This document shows positions 1 through 7,775 of a DNA stretch of 55,734 bases, in pieces. Below the pieces are notes generated by a model. That model had not been told where the DNA came from, did not search any database, and saw nothing but the letters and a program-made list of their open reading frames with translations. The position numbers and the translations under genes are program-made. The first letter of the stretch is position 1; every line of letters begins with the position of its first letter. The DNA is taken from contig JAQVYQ010000004.1 in NCBI GenBank assembly GCA_028708575.1, positions 1 through 55,734 on the forward strand, written 5' to 3'. This DNA is from Tissierellia bacterium (lineage in GTDB: Bacteria > Bacillota > Clostridia > Tissierellales > Tissierellaceae).

Positions 1-92
1 TTTTGCAGTTTCACATAACATAATTGTTTGCTTACTGCTATGACCTACATCAATTAGCTTACGCTTATTGTGTTTGGTCAACTTAATTCAAA
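1..92. repeat. dispersed intergenic repeat, GACCTA family (copy 1, edge)
   Basis: AT-rich stretch containing ATGACCTACATCAATTAGC followed by TTTGGTCAAC. The same architecture (a short AATTTG-type arm, then ATGACCTA, a spacer and a terminal TTAGGTCA or TTGGTCAA) recurs near 1040, 21530, 30910 and 41960. No coding frame fits. The copy runs into the window edge and is diverged, so its limits are uncertain. Confidence 0.4.
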
Positions 93-124
93 GTATCTCA
101 CACTATTTAATTATCTAAGTTCAA

Positions 125-165
125 CGCTCACTTGGTGAGCTGTGCCGCCTTTAATGAGGCAACTT
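125..165. other. two small hairpins in the presumed leader
   Basis: GCTCAC/GTGAGC and GCC/GGC dyads lie close together, downstream of the leftward promoters at 252-495. They may be secondary structure in the leader of a leftward transcript that leaves the window. No rRNA or tRNA sequence was recognised here; this is only what the sequence shows. Confidence 0.25.
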
Positions 166-251
166 TTTAAGTTTAACATCTTTGCTGAAGATTGTCAACT
201 GTTTTTTTTATTTTTATTTTAAACAATTGTTTATCTTTAGGTCAGATGAAA

Positions 252-280
252 AGTATAACATCTACTATCAATTAATTCAA
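252..280 (-). promoter_or_regulatory. sigma-A-like promoter P3, leftward
   Basis: On the minus strand, -35 TTGAAT (280-275), a 17-bp spacer and -10 TATACT (257-252). It is preceded by CCAGT as in the two other promoters of this array. The gene it drives lies left of the window; tandem promoters of this strength are usual for rRNA operons (inference). Confidence 0.5.
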
Positions 281-345
281 CTGGTAATTCTAGGAATTAC
301 TTATTCAGTTTTTCTTAATTGGCCAGTCTTATCGACCGGAAAATT

Positions 346-375
346 AGTATATCATAAAAACATTCAATACGTCAA
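346..375 (-). promoter_or_regulatory. sigma-A-like promoter P2, leftward
   Basis: Minus-strand -35 TTGACG (375-370), an 18-bp spacer and -10 TATACT (351-346). The upstream AACCAG matches the sequence before P1 and P3, suggesting the promoters arose by duplication. Confidence 0.5.
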
Positions 376-466
376 CTGGTTTCTTTTGGTAAACCATTAA
401 CCCCCTTACACTTTGCAATTGTGCATCAAAACATTTGAAGTTAGTTGCCATTAGTGAAGGATACTA

Positions 467-495
467 ATTGTAACATCTACATTCAATTTATTCAA
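467..495 (-). promoter_or_regulatory. sigma-A-like promoter P1, leftward
   Basis: Minus-strand -35 TTGAAT (495-490), a 17-bp spacer and -10 TACAAT (472-467). The spacer resembles that of P3 (both end in GTAGATGT). It lies just downstream of the tRNA-cluster terminator. Confidence 0.5.
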
Positions 496-567
496 CTGGT
501 AAGTGTTACCTTTTGCTTTATATATTGTATAACTTAATGATACATAATTTATAAGTCTTATGGTCTT

Positions 568-604
568 AAAAGCTCTACTACATTCAAACGTAATAGAGCC
601 TTTT
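568..604 (-). terminator. terminator of the tRNA cluster
   Basis: Minus strand: AAAAG(G)CTCTA pairs with TAGAGCTTTT around a short loop, directly after tRNA-Ser. It closes the eight-gene tRNA unit. Confidence 0.7.
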
Positions 605-625
605 AAATCGCCTATTATTTAGGCA

Positions 626-715
626 TGGCGGAGAGGGTGGGATTCGAACCCACGTGGGCTTACACCCTAACGGTTTTCAAGACCGCCCCGTTATGACCGC
701 TTCGGTACCTCTCCA
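626..715 (-). tRNA. tRNA-Ser(TGA)
   Basis: Ninety nucleotides with a long class II variable arm, anticodon loop CTTGAAA (anticodon TGA), a T-loop GGTTCGAATCC and encoded CCA. It is the last gene of the leftward cluster. Confidence 0.95.
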
Positions 716-720
716 TATTG

Positions 721-797
721 TGGTGATCCATCCGCGACTCGAACGCGGGACACCCTGATTAAAAGTCAGGTGCTCTGCCGACTGAGCTAATGGATCA
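721..797 (-). tRNA. tRNA-Lys(TTT)
   Basis: Cloverleaf with anticodon loop CTTTTAA (anticodon TTT), T-arm GTTCGAGTC and encoded CCA. Only five bases separate it from tRNA-Ser, so the two are cotranscribed. Confidence 0.95.
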
Positions 798-801
798 TGT
801 G

Positions 802-878
802 TGGCTGGGGTGACAGGACTCGAACCTGTGGAATGCCAGAGTCAAAGTCTGGTGCCTTACCGACTTGGCTACACCCCA
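802..878 (-). tRNA. tRNA-Gln(TTG)
   Basis: Cloverleaf with anticodon loop CTTTGAC (anticodon TTG). The acceptor TGGGGTG pairs with CACCCCA, and CCA is encoded. It lies four bases from tRNA-Lys. Confidence 0.95.
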
Positions 879-887
879 AAATTATTA

Positions 888-964
888 TGGTGCACCTAGG
901 AGGATTCGAACCTCCGGCACACGGATTAGAAGTCCGTTGCTCTATCCTACTGAGCTATAGGTGC
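888..964 (-). tRNA. tRNA-Arg(TCT)
   Basis: Cloverleaf with acceptor GCACCTA/TAGGTGC, anticodon loop CTTCTAA (anticodon TCT), T-loop GTTCGAATC and encoded CCA. Confidence 0.95.
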
Positions 965-984
965 TCATTGTGAATTACCTACTA

Positions 985-1127
985 TAACTCACTTCGTTGG
1001 TTATCTTTGGTCAACTCGCAGTCTCACATCACAAATTTGTTCACTCCCTACGGTCGTGCAAATTTGGAGTTCGTTGCGAATGACCTACCATCAATTTGCA
1101 AAACCTGCAAATTGGGTTAGGTCAACT
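985..1127. repeat. dispersed intergenic repeat, GACCTA family (copy 2)
   Basis: Lies between tRNA-Arg and tRNA-Gly. The core hairpin has arms GACCTA..CAATTTGCA and TGCAAATTG..TAGGTC; a second dyad of CAAATTTG arms sits to its left. Similar sequence is seen near 21530, 30910 and 41960. Confidence 0.6.
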
Positions 1128-1201
1128 TGGAGCGGGTGAAGGGGATCGAACCCTCGCAACCAGCTTGGAAGGCTGGGGCTCTACCACTGAGCTACACCCG
1201 C
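1128..1201 (-). tRNA. tRNA-Gly(TCC)
   Basis: 74-nt cloverleaf with acceptor GCGGGTG/CACCCGC, anticodon loop CTTCCAA (anticodon TCC), encoded CCA. A repeat element separates it from tRNA-Arg. Confidence 0.95.
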
Positions 1202-1256
1202 ATAATAGAACATAAAAAATGAAGAATTATCTTGCACTTATTATGTTAAATCAAAT

Positions 1257-1332
1257 TGGAGCTGGTGAAAGGAATTGAACCCTCAACCTACTGATTACAA
1301 GTCAGTTGCTCTGCCAATTGAGCTACACCAGC
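1257..1332 (-). tRNA. tRNA-Thr(TGT)
   Basis: 76-nt cloverleaf with acceptor GCTGGTG/CACCAGC, anticodon loop CTTGTAA (anticodon TGT), T-loop GTTCAATTC and encoded CCA. Confidence 0.95.
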
Positions 1333-1384
1333 ATATATTATTGAACAGTTAACAGTAAATGAGTAGACGTACGTCTTATGTCAG

Positions 1385-1485
1385 TAATGCACAAGAACGT
1401 TAGTGATTGGATACATTCTACGACTCGGTCAGAATGACAATAGATTTTTCTTTGTTCACTGTTAGTTGCTCGTTGTTAGTTGACT
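1385..1485. repeat. composite repeat: partial GAATGACA element plus low-complexity tract
   Basis: Contains CATTCTACGACTCGGTCAGAATGACA followed by a GTTCACTGTTAGTTGCTC tract between tRNA-Asp and tRNA-Thr. The two parts occur side by side again near 21650-21930 and 40690-40870. Confidence 0.45.
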
Positions 1486-1488
1486 TAT

Positions 1489-1565
1489 TGGCGACCTGGA
1501 AGGGACTCGAACCCTCGACCTCCAGCGTGACAGGCTGGCATTCTAACCAACTGAACTACCAGGCC
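1489..1565 (-). tRNA. tRNA-Asp(GTC)
   Basis: 77-nt cloverleaf with acceptor GGCCTGG/CCAGGTC, anticodon loop CTGTCAC (anticodon GTC) and encoded CCA. Confidence 0.95.
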
Positions 1566-1570
1566 ATATA

Positions 1571-1668
1571 GTCCTTTCAGACACTCCCCCAACTACTTCC
1601 TGGGAGCAATTTAAGGTTGGTCCTTTCAGACACTCCTGATTTACTTCCTGCGGAGCAATTTAAGGTTG
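1571..1668. repeat. tandem duplication of ~49 bp between tRNA-Asp and tRNA-Glu
   Basis: Two adjacent diverged copies, 1571-1619 and 1620-1668. Both contain GTCCTTTCAGACACTCC, TACTTCCTG and GGAGCAATTTAAGGTTG. The second copy runs into the encoded CCA of tRNA-Glu, so the unit may be the tRNA 3-prime flank that was duplicated. Confidence 0.7.
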
Positions 1669-1741
1669 GTGACCCCACCGGGATTCGAACCCGGGTTACC
1701 GCCGTGAAAGGGCGATGTCTTAACCGCTTGACCATGGGGCC
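1667..1741 (-). tRNA. tRNA-Glu(TTC)
   Basis: 75-nt cloverleaf with anticodon loop CTTTCAC (anticodon TTC), T-loop GTTCGAATC and encoded CCA. It is the first gene of the eight-tRNA unit driven by the promoter at 1755-1783. Confidence 0.95.
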
Positions 1742-1754
1742 TTACAATTTTATT

Positions 1755-1783
1755 AGTATAGCATGATTTTTAAATTTTGACAA
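1755..1783 (-). promoter_or_regulatory. promoter of the Glu-to-Ser tRNA unit
   Basis: Minus-strand -35 TTGTCA (1783-1778), a 17-bp spacer, -10 TATACT (1760-1755), followed by ACTAATAAA as in the two tRNA-Ile promoters. It ends only a few bases upstream of the mature tRNA-Glu. Confidence 0.6.
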
Positions 1784-1801
1784 GTATTTTTATTAAAAAG
1801 C

Positions 1802-1838
1802 AAAAGTTCTATTACGGTTTATACGCAATAGAACTTTT
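1802..1838 (-). terminator. terminator after tRNA-Ile
   Basis: Minus strand: AAAAGTTCTATT pairs with AATAGAACTTTT, followed by GCTTTTTAA. It separates tRNA-Ile from the Glu-to-Ser unit. Confidence 0.65.
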
Positions 1839-1844
1839 AAGTTG

Positions 1845-1921
<77 letters not shown>

Positions 1922-1978
1922 ATAATATACTATACTTCTAGTGGCTAACTTATTGCCCACATTTGTTACAACTTTATT

Positions 1979-2007
1979 AGTGTAACATCTTTTTTTTACC
2001 TTGTCAA
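1979..2007 (-). promoter_or_regulatory. proximal promoter of tRNA-Ile
   Basis: Minus-strand -35 TTGACA (2007-2002), a 17-bp spacer and -10 TACACT (1984-1979), followed by ACTAATAAAGTTGTAAC. Confidence 0.65.
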
Positions 2008-2049
2008 ATCACCTGTTAAGGTCTTTGGCTCTCATTAACAACCTTTATT

Positions 2050-2078
2050 AGTTTACTATTTTTTTACTAGATTGTCAA
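2050..2078 (-). promoter_or_regulatory. distal promoter of tRNA-Ile
   Basis: Minus-strand -35 TTGACA (2078-2073), a 17-bp spacer and -10 TAAACT (2055-2050), followed by ACTAATAAAGGTTGTTAA. It lies 71 bp upstream of the proximal promoter and resembles it over the whole length, so it is probably a tandem duplicate. Confidence 0.6.
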
Positions 2079-2110
2079 TACTCTTTATCCTTTTAGTATA
2101 ATTTGAATAA

Positions 2111-2150
2111 CCAATAAAACAGCCTTAGTAAATTCAAGCTGTTTTATTGG
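2111..2150. terminator. hairpin after the coat-protein gene
   Basis: CCAATAAAACAGC pairs perfectly with GCTGTTTTATTGG around a 14-nt loop. It lies 34 bp after the stop of the CotF-like gene and insulates it from the tRNA promoters. The T-run is weak on the minus strand. Confidence 0.5.
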
Positions 2151-2183
2151 TTTTCTTTATTAAGATAAATAGATTTTACTCTC

Positions 2184-2660
2184 TCATTTTACATTATACA
2201 TACCATTTTGATTCATATAATTAAATATTTGCTCCCCATGTGACTGTTCTTCTTTTTGTATATGTTGTAAAGCATCTCTAACAGGTTTATTAGCTGATTC
2301 AAATATTGATGTATCATAAAGACTAGAAACATACTTTTCAGTTGACAATAAATCCGTTAACATTGTTGCATCATCTGGATTATTATATCTGATACTAGTA
2401 TTACCAGAGCTACTACTACTATTACTTCGGTTTTTCTTGGTAGAACTAGAGCTTGATAGATTTGGTGCCTTACCCTGTAATAATGTATTCACAGTGTTTA
2501 AATGTTCTTCTTCTTGTGATCCTAAGCTATTTAGCAATTGTTTTAATTTTGGATCCTTAGCTTGATTAGCAAAACTTTCATATTTTACTATACAGAGCTC
2601 TTCTTGTTTCTTGGCATCTTCTAATAGCATAGTTTCCTTTTGACTTAATTGGAAATCCAT
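2184..2660 (-). CDS. CotF-like spore coat protein
   Basis: A 158-residue protein of the Coat_F (ferritin-like helical) family of spore coat proteins. The N-terminal half carries the family pattern KETMLLEDAKKQEELCIVKY, then QAKDPKLKQLL and SQEEEHLNTVN. A Ser/Asn-rich low-complexity linker (residues about 69-90) joins it to a second helical part with EKYVSSLYD and QKEEQSHGEQIFNYM. The repeated E-x-x-H motifs resemble ferritin-like metal sites, but metal binding in this family is not established. The ATG follows a good AAGGAGG. The gene is monocistronic between lysS and the tRNA cluster. Family assignment is firm; exact coat location and partners are unknown. Confidence 0.8.
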   Translation of the reverse strand: MDFQLSQKETMLLEDAKKQEELCIVKYESFANQAKDPKLKQLLNSLGSQEEEHLNTVNTLLQGKAPNLSSSSSTKKNRSNSSSSSGNTSIRYNNPDDATMLTDLLSTEKYVSSLYDTSIFESANKPVRDALQHIQKEEQSHGEQIFNYMNQNGMYNVK

Positions 2661-2691
2661 AATATATAGCCTCCTTAATTATATTTATATA

Positions 2692-2721
2692 TATCTTGGT
2701 CATTAAAATGTTTTTTATTCA
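2692..2721 (-). promoter_or_regulatory. possible sigma-G-type promoter of the coat gene
   Basis: Minus-strand TGAATA (2721-2716), a 17-bp spacer and CAAGATA (2698-2692). The -35 fits the forespore sigma-G consensus exactly; the -10 fits only partly. Weak but suitably placed upstream of the AAGGAGG. Confidence 0.3.
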
Positions 2722-2762
2722 AGAATATAAATAAAGGATCTTATATTAACAAGCCATTAAAT

Positions 2763-2795
2763 AAAAAAAGGAAAGTGAATTTTCCCACTTTCCTC
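2763..2795 (-). terminator. terminator of lysS
   Basis: Minus strand: GGAAAGTG, a short loop, CACTTTCC, then TTTTTTT. It lies 20 bp after the lysS stop. Confidence 0.85.
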
Positions 2796-2814
2796 TAATT
2801 TATTGTATATTTAT

Positions 2815-4293
2815 TTATTCTTCTATAGGTTTCATTGTAGGAAATAATAAAACATCTCTAATGCTAGGTTGATTAGTTAAAATCATTACCATTCTATCTA
2901 TACCAATTCCTAGTCCACCTGTTGGTGGTAACCCTACTTCAATAGCATTAATGAAATCTGTATCCATTGGATGAGCTTCATCGTCTCCACTTTCTTTTTG
3001 CTTTACTTGTTCTTCGAATCTTTCTCTTTGATCAATAGGATCATTAAGTTCTGAGAATGCATTTGCAAGCTCCCAGCCATTCATGAAAGCTTCAAATCTA
3101 TGAGTCTTTCTAGGGTCCTCAGGGTCTCTCTTAGCTAATGGAGACACATCTACAGGGTGACCTGTTATAAATGTAGGTTGGATTAAATCTTCTTCACAAA
3201 ACTCTTCAAACATTTCAGATATAATTTGCCCTCTAGTCATATCTGACTCAATTTCTAATCCCTTTGCTTTTGCAATATTTCTTGCTTCTTCATCACTATT
3301 GATTGTTGAGAAATCAACACCAGCATATACTTTGATTGCTTCTTCCATATCCAATCTTCTCCAAGGCGGTGTTAAATCAATTTCCTTGCCTTGATAGTTA
3401 ATTACATTTGTGCCTAAAGTCTTTTGTGCTACATATGAAAACAGTTCTTCTGTTAATCTCATTATTTCTTCATAATCAACATAAGCTTGATATAACTCCA
3501 TATTTGTAAATTCAGGATTATGCCTATTATCCATTCCTTCATTTCTAAACATTTTTCCCATTTCATAAACTTTTTCAAATCCACCAACAATAAGTCTTTT
3601 TAAATAAAGCTCGTTAGCTATTCTTAAGTTCATATCCATATCTAAAGTATTGTGATGAGTTAGGAAAGGTCTAGCATTTGCTCCACCTGCTACAGGAGTA
3701 AGTATTGGTGTATCTACTTCCATAAATCCTCTGTCATCTAAATACTCTCTAACAGCTTTCAATATTTTAGTTCTTAGCAAAAATGTTTCTTTAACTTCAG
3801 GATTCACTATTAAATCAGTATATCTTTGCCTATACCTAATATCTGTATCCTTTAATCCATGCCATTTTTCTGGAAGTATTTGCAACGATTTTGTTAATAA
3901 TGATATTTCACTTGCTCTTACAGATATTTCACCAGCTTTAGTCTTAAACACATTTCCATGAACTCCAATTATATCTCCAATATCTAGATATGATAAATCT
4001 TTGTAATTTTCTTCACCTAAAGCGTCCAATTTAGCAAATATTTGAATCTTACCCTGGCTGTCTTGTATGTCCATGAAATTTACTTTACCATGACCCCGTC
4101 TAGACATTAACCTTCCAGCAACAGTTACTTCTTTTTCTTCTAACTCATCGAATTTTTCTTTAATTTCAGTGCTATGGTGGGTAAAATCAAACTTTTCAAT
4201 TAAATACGGATTCTTTCCTTTTTCAATTAAAGAATTTAGTTTTTCTCTTCTTATCATTAGCATCTCATTTAAGTTTACTTCCGTACCTGACAT
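2815..4293 (-). CDS. lysS: lysyl-tRNA synthetase, class II
   Basis: A 492-residue cytoplasmic enzyme that charges tRNA-Lys, the usual length for bacterial LysS. An OB-fold anticodon domain fills about residues 55-160. The class II catalytic core follows, with motif 2 in [20 protein letters not shown] and motif 3 in [11 protein letters not shown] near the C-terminus. The ATG follows CGGAGG. greA lies 29 bp upstream on the same strand, so the pair is likely cotranscribed as in many Firmicutes, ending at the terminator at 2763-2795. Its cognate tRNA-Lys gene is 2 kb downstream. Confidence 0.98.
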   Translation of the reverse strand: MSGTEVNLNEMLMIRREKLNSLIEKGKNPYLIEKFDFTHHSTEIKEKFDELEEKEVTVAGRLMSRRGHGKVNFMDIQDSQGKIQIFAKLDALGEENYKDLSYLDIGDIIGVHGNVFKTKAGEISVRASEISLLTKSLQILPEKWHGLKDTDIRYRQRYTDLIVNPEVKETFLLRTKILKAVREYLDDRGFMEVDTPILTPVAGGANARPFLTHHNTLDMDMNLRIANELYLKRLIVGGFEKVYEMGKMFRNEGMDNRHNPEFTNMELYQAYVDYEEIMRLTEELFSYVAQKTLGTNVINYQGKEIDLTPPWRRLDMEEAIKVYAGVDFSTINSDEEARNIAKAKGLEIESDMTRGQIISEMFEEFCEEDLIQPTFITGHPVDVSPLAKRDPEDPRKTHRFEAFMNGWELANAFSELNDPIDQRERFEEQVKQKESGDDEAHPMDTDFINAIEVGLPPTGGLGIGIDRMVMILTNQPSIRDVLLFPTMKPIEE

Positions 4294-4322
4294 AATTAAC
4301 CTCCGTTTGTAAATCTATTTCA

Positions 4323-4799
4323 CTATCTTGTAATTGATAAAATCTTATACTTTATAATTCCATCTGGAACTTGAACAGCAACTTCATCCCCAGTTTTACC
4401 ACCTATTAAAGCACTTCCTACTGGTGATTCATTTGAAATCTTTCCATCAAATGGATCAGCTTCAGCTGAACCTACAATTATATATTTCGTTGTTTCATCA
4501 TATTCAACATCTAATACTTCAACTCTAGAGCCAACGCTTACTTCATCTGTTGAAATATCGTCTTCATCAATAATTTTTGCATTTCTAAGAGTATTCTCTA
4601 ACTTTATTATTCTTTCTTCTAACTGAGCTTGCTCATTCTTAGCTTGATCATATTCAGAGTTTTCACTTATATCTCCAAAAGATAATGCTACTTTTATCCT
4701 GCCAGCAACTTCTCTTCTTTGCACTGTTTTTAATTCATCTAATTCATTCTCTAATTTTTCCAACCCTTGTACTGTTAAAAATACATCCTTTTCAGCCAT
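4323..4799 (-). CDS. greA: transcription elongation factor GreA
   Basis: A 158-residue factor that stimulates transcript cleavage by backtracked RNA polymerase. The N-terminal antiparallel coiled coil spans about residues 1-75. Its acidic tip region is [13 protein letters not shown]. The C-terminal FKBP-like domain includes [19 protein letters not shown]. Length is standard. The ATG follows AAAGGAGAG. It is paired with lysS. Confidence 0.97.
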   Translation of the reverse strand: MAEKDVFLTVQGLEKLENELDELKTVQRREVAGRIKVALSFGDISENSEYDQAKNEQAQLEERIIKLENTLRNAKIIDEDDISTDEVSVGSRVEVLDVEYDETTKYIIVGSAEADPFDGKISNESPVGSALIGGKTGDEVAVQVPDGIIKYKILSITR

Positions 4800-4892
4800 C
4801 TAACTCTCTCCTTTACTATTAAAAACTACTATCCACGGTGGCAAAATCCGTAGAATAAATGTGGAAATTAATGGGTTTTTTTATATATATAA

Positions 4893-4916
4893 AAAATCAA
4901 GGCCTTAGGCCTTTTT
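4893..4916 (-). terminator. terminator downstream of the 5016-5912 gene
   Basis: Minus strand: AAGGCC, TAA loop, GGCCTT, then GATTTTTTA. It lies about 100 bp beyond that gene's stop and before greA. Confidence 0.6.
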
Positions 4917-5015
4917 ATATGTCGGTGCTTGAAATGTTTTCCCATTTCTCGAAAACTATTATAATCAAGGCCGTGCAAGTTGTCAAGAAATTAAAGTTAA
5001 GTAGAAAAATACCAG

Positions 5016-5912
5016 TCATATACGCCCTCTTTTTATTATGGCTTTACTAATATATTCTTCAATATAGTAGTAGCCATCATACATATATATCTGCTTAAAT
5101 CCACTATCTGCTTTACCTATAGTAAGAAATAATTCAGGATTTACATATTCACCAATCCATTTACTAATAATATCAGACTTGAAGTTTATATCTTGGATAT
5201 ATATAATATTGTCCTTTTTGTTTTTCAATATTTTAAATGGCTTATCATAACTAAAATCAATTATAACAGAATGGTTCCTAAAATCAAATACTTCTATGTC
5301 TATTTTATTACAAAAATTTACTATAGTTCCATAATTTTTTATTACTTTTTTAATATTATTTGGTTGAAATATTGAAATTCCTGTATTGTTAAATACATCA
5401 GCATAAAACTCTTCTTTATCATCTGCTGCAATTCCGTATACAGTAAAGAACTTAACATCATCTCTTAATAACTCAATAGTTTCCATTATTGTATTTCCAT
5501 CATCACAAATTAGCAAAGTATCTGTGCTATTTATATCCCTACCTATATGTTTATATACTTCTCTTAGTAATGAAGGCAAATTTTTAATTCTGATATTGTT
5601 CCCTGAAGAAAATTCTAAATCAGTTTCCTTTTCTATCTCTATTAATATTTCTTTTGGGAATTTTTCTGAGCCTTCAATGTATAGGATAGTTTCTTCGTCC
5701 AAAATACTTTTTATTCCCTCTATATATCTTTGCCATTGCACATCATCTAAATAATTTAATTGCTTTAAATTTATTCCCCCAACCCTTCCAATAATATTTT
5801 CATCCTCAATTATTTCTTCAATTACTCTTGGTCTAATTTGAGGCAAAACAAAATCCGGAATATATTTTAATAAATTTTTCTTAGTATACTCCTTATAATG
5901 GTTACAATCCAA
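5016..5912 (-). CDS. hypothetical protein, function unknown
   Basis: 298 residues not recognised as any named family. The middle (about 128-150) reads TDTLLICDDGNTIMETIELL and looks like a Rossmann-type beta-alpha unit. VINFxNKIDIEVFDFRNHSV-like alternating strands follow. No signal peptide or membrane segment is seen. The start is uncertain. The only plausible conventional start is TTG at 5912, which has no good ribosome binding site. An AAAGGGG (about 5937-5943) is better spaced for an ATT at 5927. The gene follows dusB by 67 bp on the same strand and has the AT-rich codon use of its neighbours, so it is probably native rather than acquired. Confidence 0.7.
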   Translation of the reverse strand: MDCNHYKEYTKKNLLKYIPDFVLPQIRPRVIEEIIEDENIIGRVGGINLKQLNYLDDVQWQRYIEGIKSILDEETILYIEGSEKFPKEILIEIEKETDLEFSSGNNIRIKNLPSLLREVYKHIGRDINSTDTLLICDDGNTIMETIELLRDDVKFFTVYGIAADDKEEFYADVFNNTGISIFQPNNIKKVIKNYGTIVNFCNKIDIEVFDFRNHSVIIDFSYDKPFKILKNKKDNIIYIQDINFKSDIISKWIGEYVNPELFLTIGKADSGFKQIYMYDGYYYIEEYISKAIIKRGRI

Positions 5913-5979
5913 AATATATAAAAAAATAGTATCAACCCCTTTATAAGTATTGACTATTTCAATATATGATACAAAACCA

Positions 5980-6945
5980 TTATATATTCAGTAAAAACTC
6001 TTGCAATATACTAATAATCTCTTCTTTTGTTTCAGTAGTATTTACTTTATTTTTAATCTCATTGGAATTTTTCATGCCCTTTAAATACCATGCTATTTGC
6101 TTACGCATTTCTCTTACACCAATTCTCTCACCTTTAAAACCGCAGGACATGTTTAAATGATCTATAGCCATGTTTATTATTTCATCTTTTGTAGGTGGAA
6201 TATCTTCTTTCCCCTTGATTAGGTTCAATATTCTCTTAAATATCCAAGGATTACCCTGACATCCTCTCCCAATGGATATAGCATCGCAACCAGTCTGCCC
6301 CAACATTTTTATCCCATCTTTTGGTTGGAAAATATCACCATTACCTATAACAGGTATTGATACAGAATCTTTCACTTCTTTAATAAAATCCCAATCCGCA
6401 TCTCCTGAATAAAACATCTCTCTTGTTCTTCCATGGACTGTAATAGCACTAATACCTGATTCTTCAGCAATTTTGGCAATCTCAATCCCATTTTTTGTAT
6501 TATCATCCCAGCCAATTCTAAATTTTGCTGTAACAGGTTTACTAGAAGCTTTTGCTACACTTTCCATTACTCTACCTGCTAAAGGTGGATCCTTCATTAA
6601 GGCACATCCATCTCCGTTTTTTACTATTTTAGGTGCTGGACACCCTAAGTTTATATCAATTATATCTATATCATTTCTTTCATTTAAGTATTCTTTTACG
6701 ACGTATGCCATTATATATGGATCAGAACCAAATATTTGCAATGCAACAGGTCTTTCTCTAGGATCTACAGCTGTAAGGTCTTTAGTCTTACTATCTTTAT
6801 AATAGATGCCTTTTGCACTAACCATCTCACTAAAAACCAAGCCTGCCCCCATTTGTCTACATATAATTCTAAAGGCAATATCAGAAACCCCAGCCATTGG
6901 TGCTAGAAAAATATTATTCTCTAATACTAAATTTCCTATTTTCAT
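5980..6945 (-). CDS. dusB: tRNA-dihydrouridine synthase B
   Basis: A 321-residue FMN enzyme that reduces specific uridines in the tRNA D-loop. The TIM-barrel begins with APMAGVSD (15-22). The catalytic Cys is in INLGCPAPK (C102), followed by KNGDGCALM. FMN phosphate binding is by the GNGDI and GRG segments (about 217-245). The ATG follows GAGGTG. It lies downstream of coaX beyond a palindromic terminator. Proximity to lysS matches the B. subtilis yacF-lysS order. Confidence 0.95.
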   Translation of the reverse strand: MKIGNLVLENNIFLAPMAGVSDIAFRIICRQMGAGLVFSEMVSAKGIYYKDSKTKDLTAVDPRERPVALQIFGSDPYIMAYVVKEYLNERNDIDIIDINLGCPAPKIVKNGDGCALMKDPPLAGRVMESVAKASSKPVTAKFRIGWDDNTKNGIEIAKIAEESGISAITVHGRTREMFYSGDADWDFIKEVKDSVSIPVIGNGDIFQPKDGIKMLGQTGCDAISIGRGCQGNPWIFKRILNLIKGKEDIPPTKDEIINMAIDHLNMSCGFKGERIGVREMRKQIAWYLKGMKNSNEIKNKVNTTETKEEIISILQEFLLNI

Positions 6946-6964
6946 TTTTCACCTCAATACATAC

Positions 6965-7000
6965 AAACAAAAGTAAGTAGATATCTACTTACTTTTGTTT
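6965..7000 (-). terminator. perfect 36-bp palindrome ending coaX
   Basis: Two 18-base arms (6965-6982, 6983-7000) are exact reverse complements with no loop bases beyond the centre ATAT. On the minus strand the 3-prime arm ends in a TTTTGTTT run. The coaX stop codon TAG (6985-6987) lies inside the palindrome. Confidence 0.75.
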
Positions 7001-7764
7001 CTTTCATATACGATTTGCAAGCCATCAAGAGTTAACATCTTATCTATTACTTTTATATATTTACTTTCACTAGATATTAAAGTTGAAAATCCACCTGTTG
7101 CTACTACTTTAATTTCCTTTTCATCACAACCAATTTCATGGATCATTCTTTCAATAATAAAATCAACCATTCCTATATATCCGAATACAAGTCCAGATTG
7201 TATACTATTTACAGTGTTTTTGCCTATAATATTATCTGGTTTTACGAGTTCAACCTTAGGTAATTTTGCAGTTTTTAAGAACAAAGCTTCAGCAGAAATC
7301 TTTATACCTGGGCTTATAATACCCCCACAATAATCTCCCTCTTTGTTGACATAGCAAAATGTATTTGCTGTACCAAAGTCTACAATAATTACTGGTCCAC
7401 CATATTTTTCAAAGGCAGCAACAGCATTTACAATTCTATCAGCTCCTACTTCCTTTGGATTGTCATAGTTAATATTCATACCTGTTTTCACACCAGGTTC
7501 AACTATTATAGGTTGCCTATTCAAATACTTAACTGCTGATGCTGATAGTGTATGCATTAAGGTTGGCACAACAGAAGATATTATTACATCTCCTATATCA
7601 TCTATACTTATTTTATTATGATTAAAAACTTGATCGAATAACAAACCATATTCATCAGATGTTCTACCAACATCACTAGCTATTCTCCAATCAAACACTA
7701 ATTCTTTATCCCTAAATAGTCCAAAGACTATATTAGTATTTCCCACATCTATTACTAATAACAT
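6985..7764 (-). CDS. coaX: type III pantothenate kinase
   Basis: A 259-residue enzyme phosphorylating pantothenate in the first step of CoA synthesis. ASKHA-fold motifs are [10 protein letters not shown] (6-15), GADRIVNA (about 107), DFGTANTF (about 129) and ATGGFSTLI near the end. The type III enzyme is insensitive to CoA feedback (family knowledge). The ATG follows GAGGTG. An ECF S component of pantothenate type lies 11 bp upstream on the same strand, suggesting a CoA-supply operon that also serves the CoA-ester pathway next door. Confidence 0.96.
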   Translation of the reverse strand: MLLVIDVGNTNIVFGLFRDKELVFDWRIASDVGRTSDEYGLLFDQVFNHNKISIDDIGDVIISSVVPTLMHTLSASAVKYLNRQPIIVEPGVKTGMNINYDNPKEVGADRIVNAVAAFEKYGGPVIIVDFGTANTFCYVNKEGDYCGGIISPGIKISAEALFLKTAKLPKVELVKPDNIIGKNTVNSIQSGLVFGYIGMVDFIIERMIHEIGCDEKEIKVVATGGFSTLISSESKYIKVIDKMLTLDGLQIVYERNKSK

Positions 7765-7775
7765 TTTTCACCTCA

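Noticed and set aside
182..400. 72-residue plus-strand ORF in the left gap
   Set aside because: Biased Phe/Tyr/Ile composition, no ribosome binding site, and it lies over leftward promoters; most likely chance.
1..570. rRNA gene (16S or 5S) in the left gap
   Set aside because: None of the conserved rRNA words is present on either strand; only promoter and leader-like sequence is visible.
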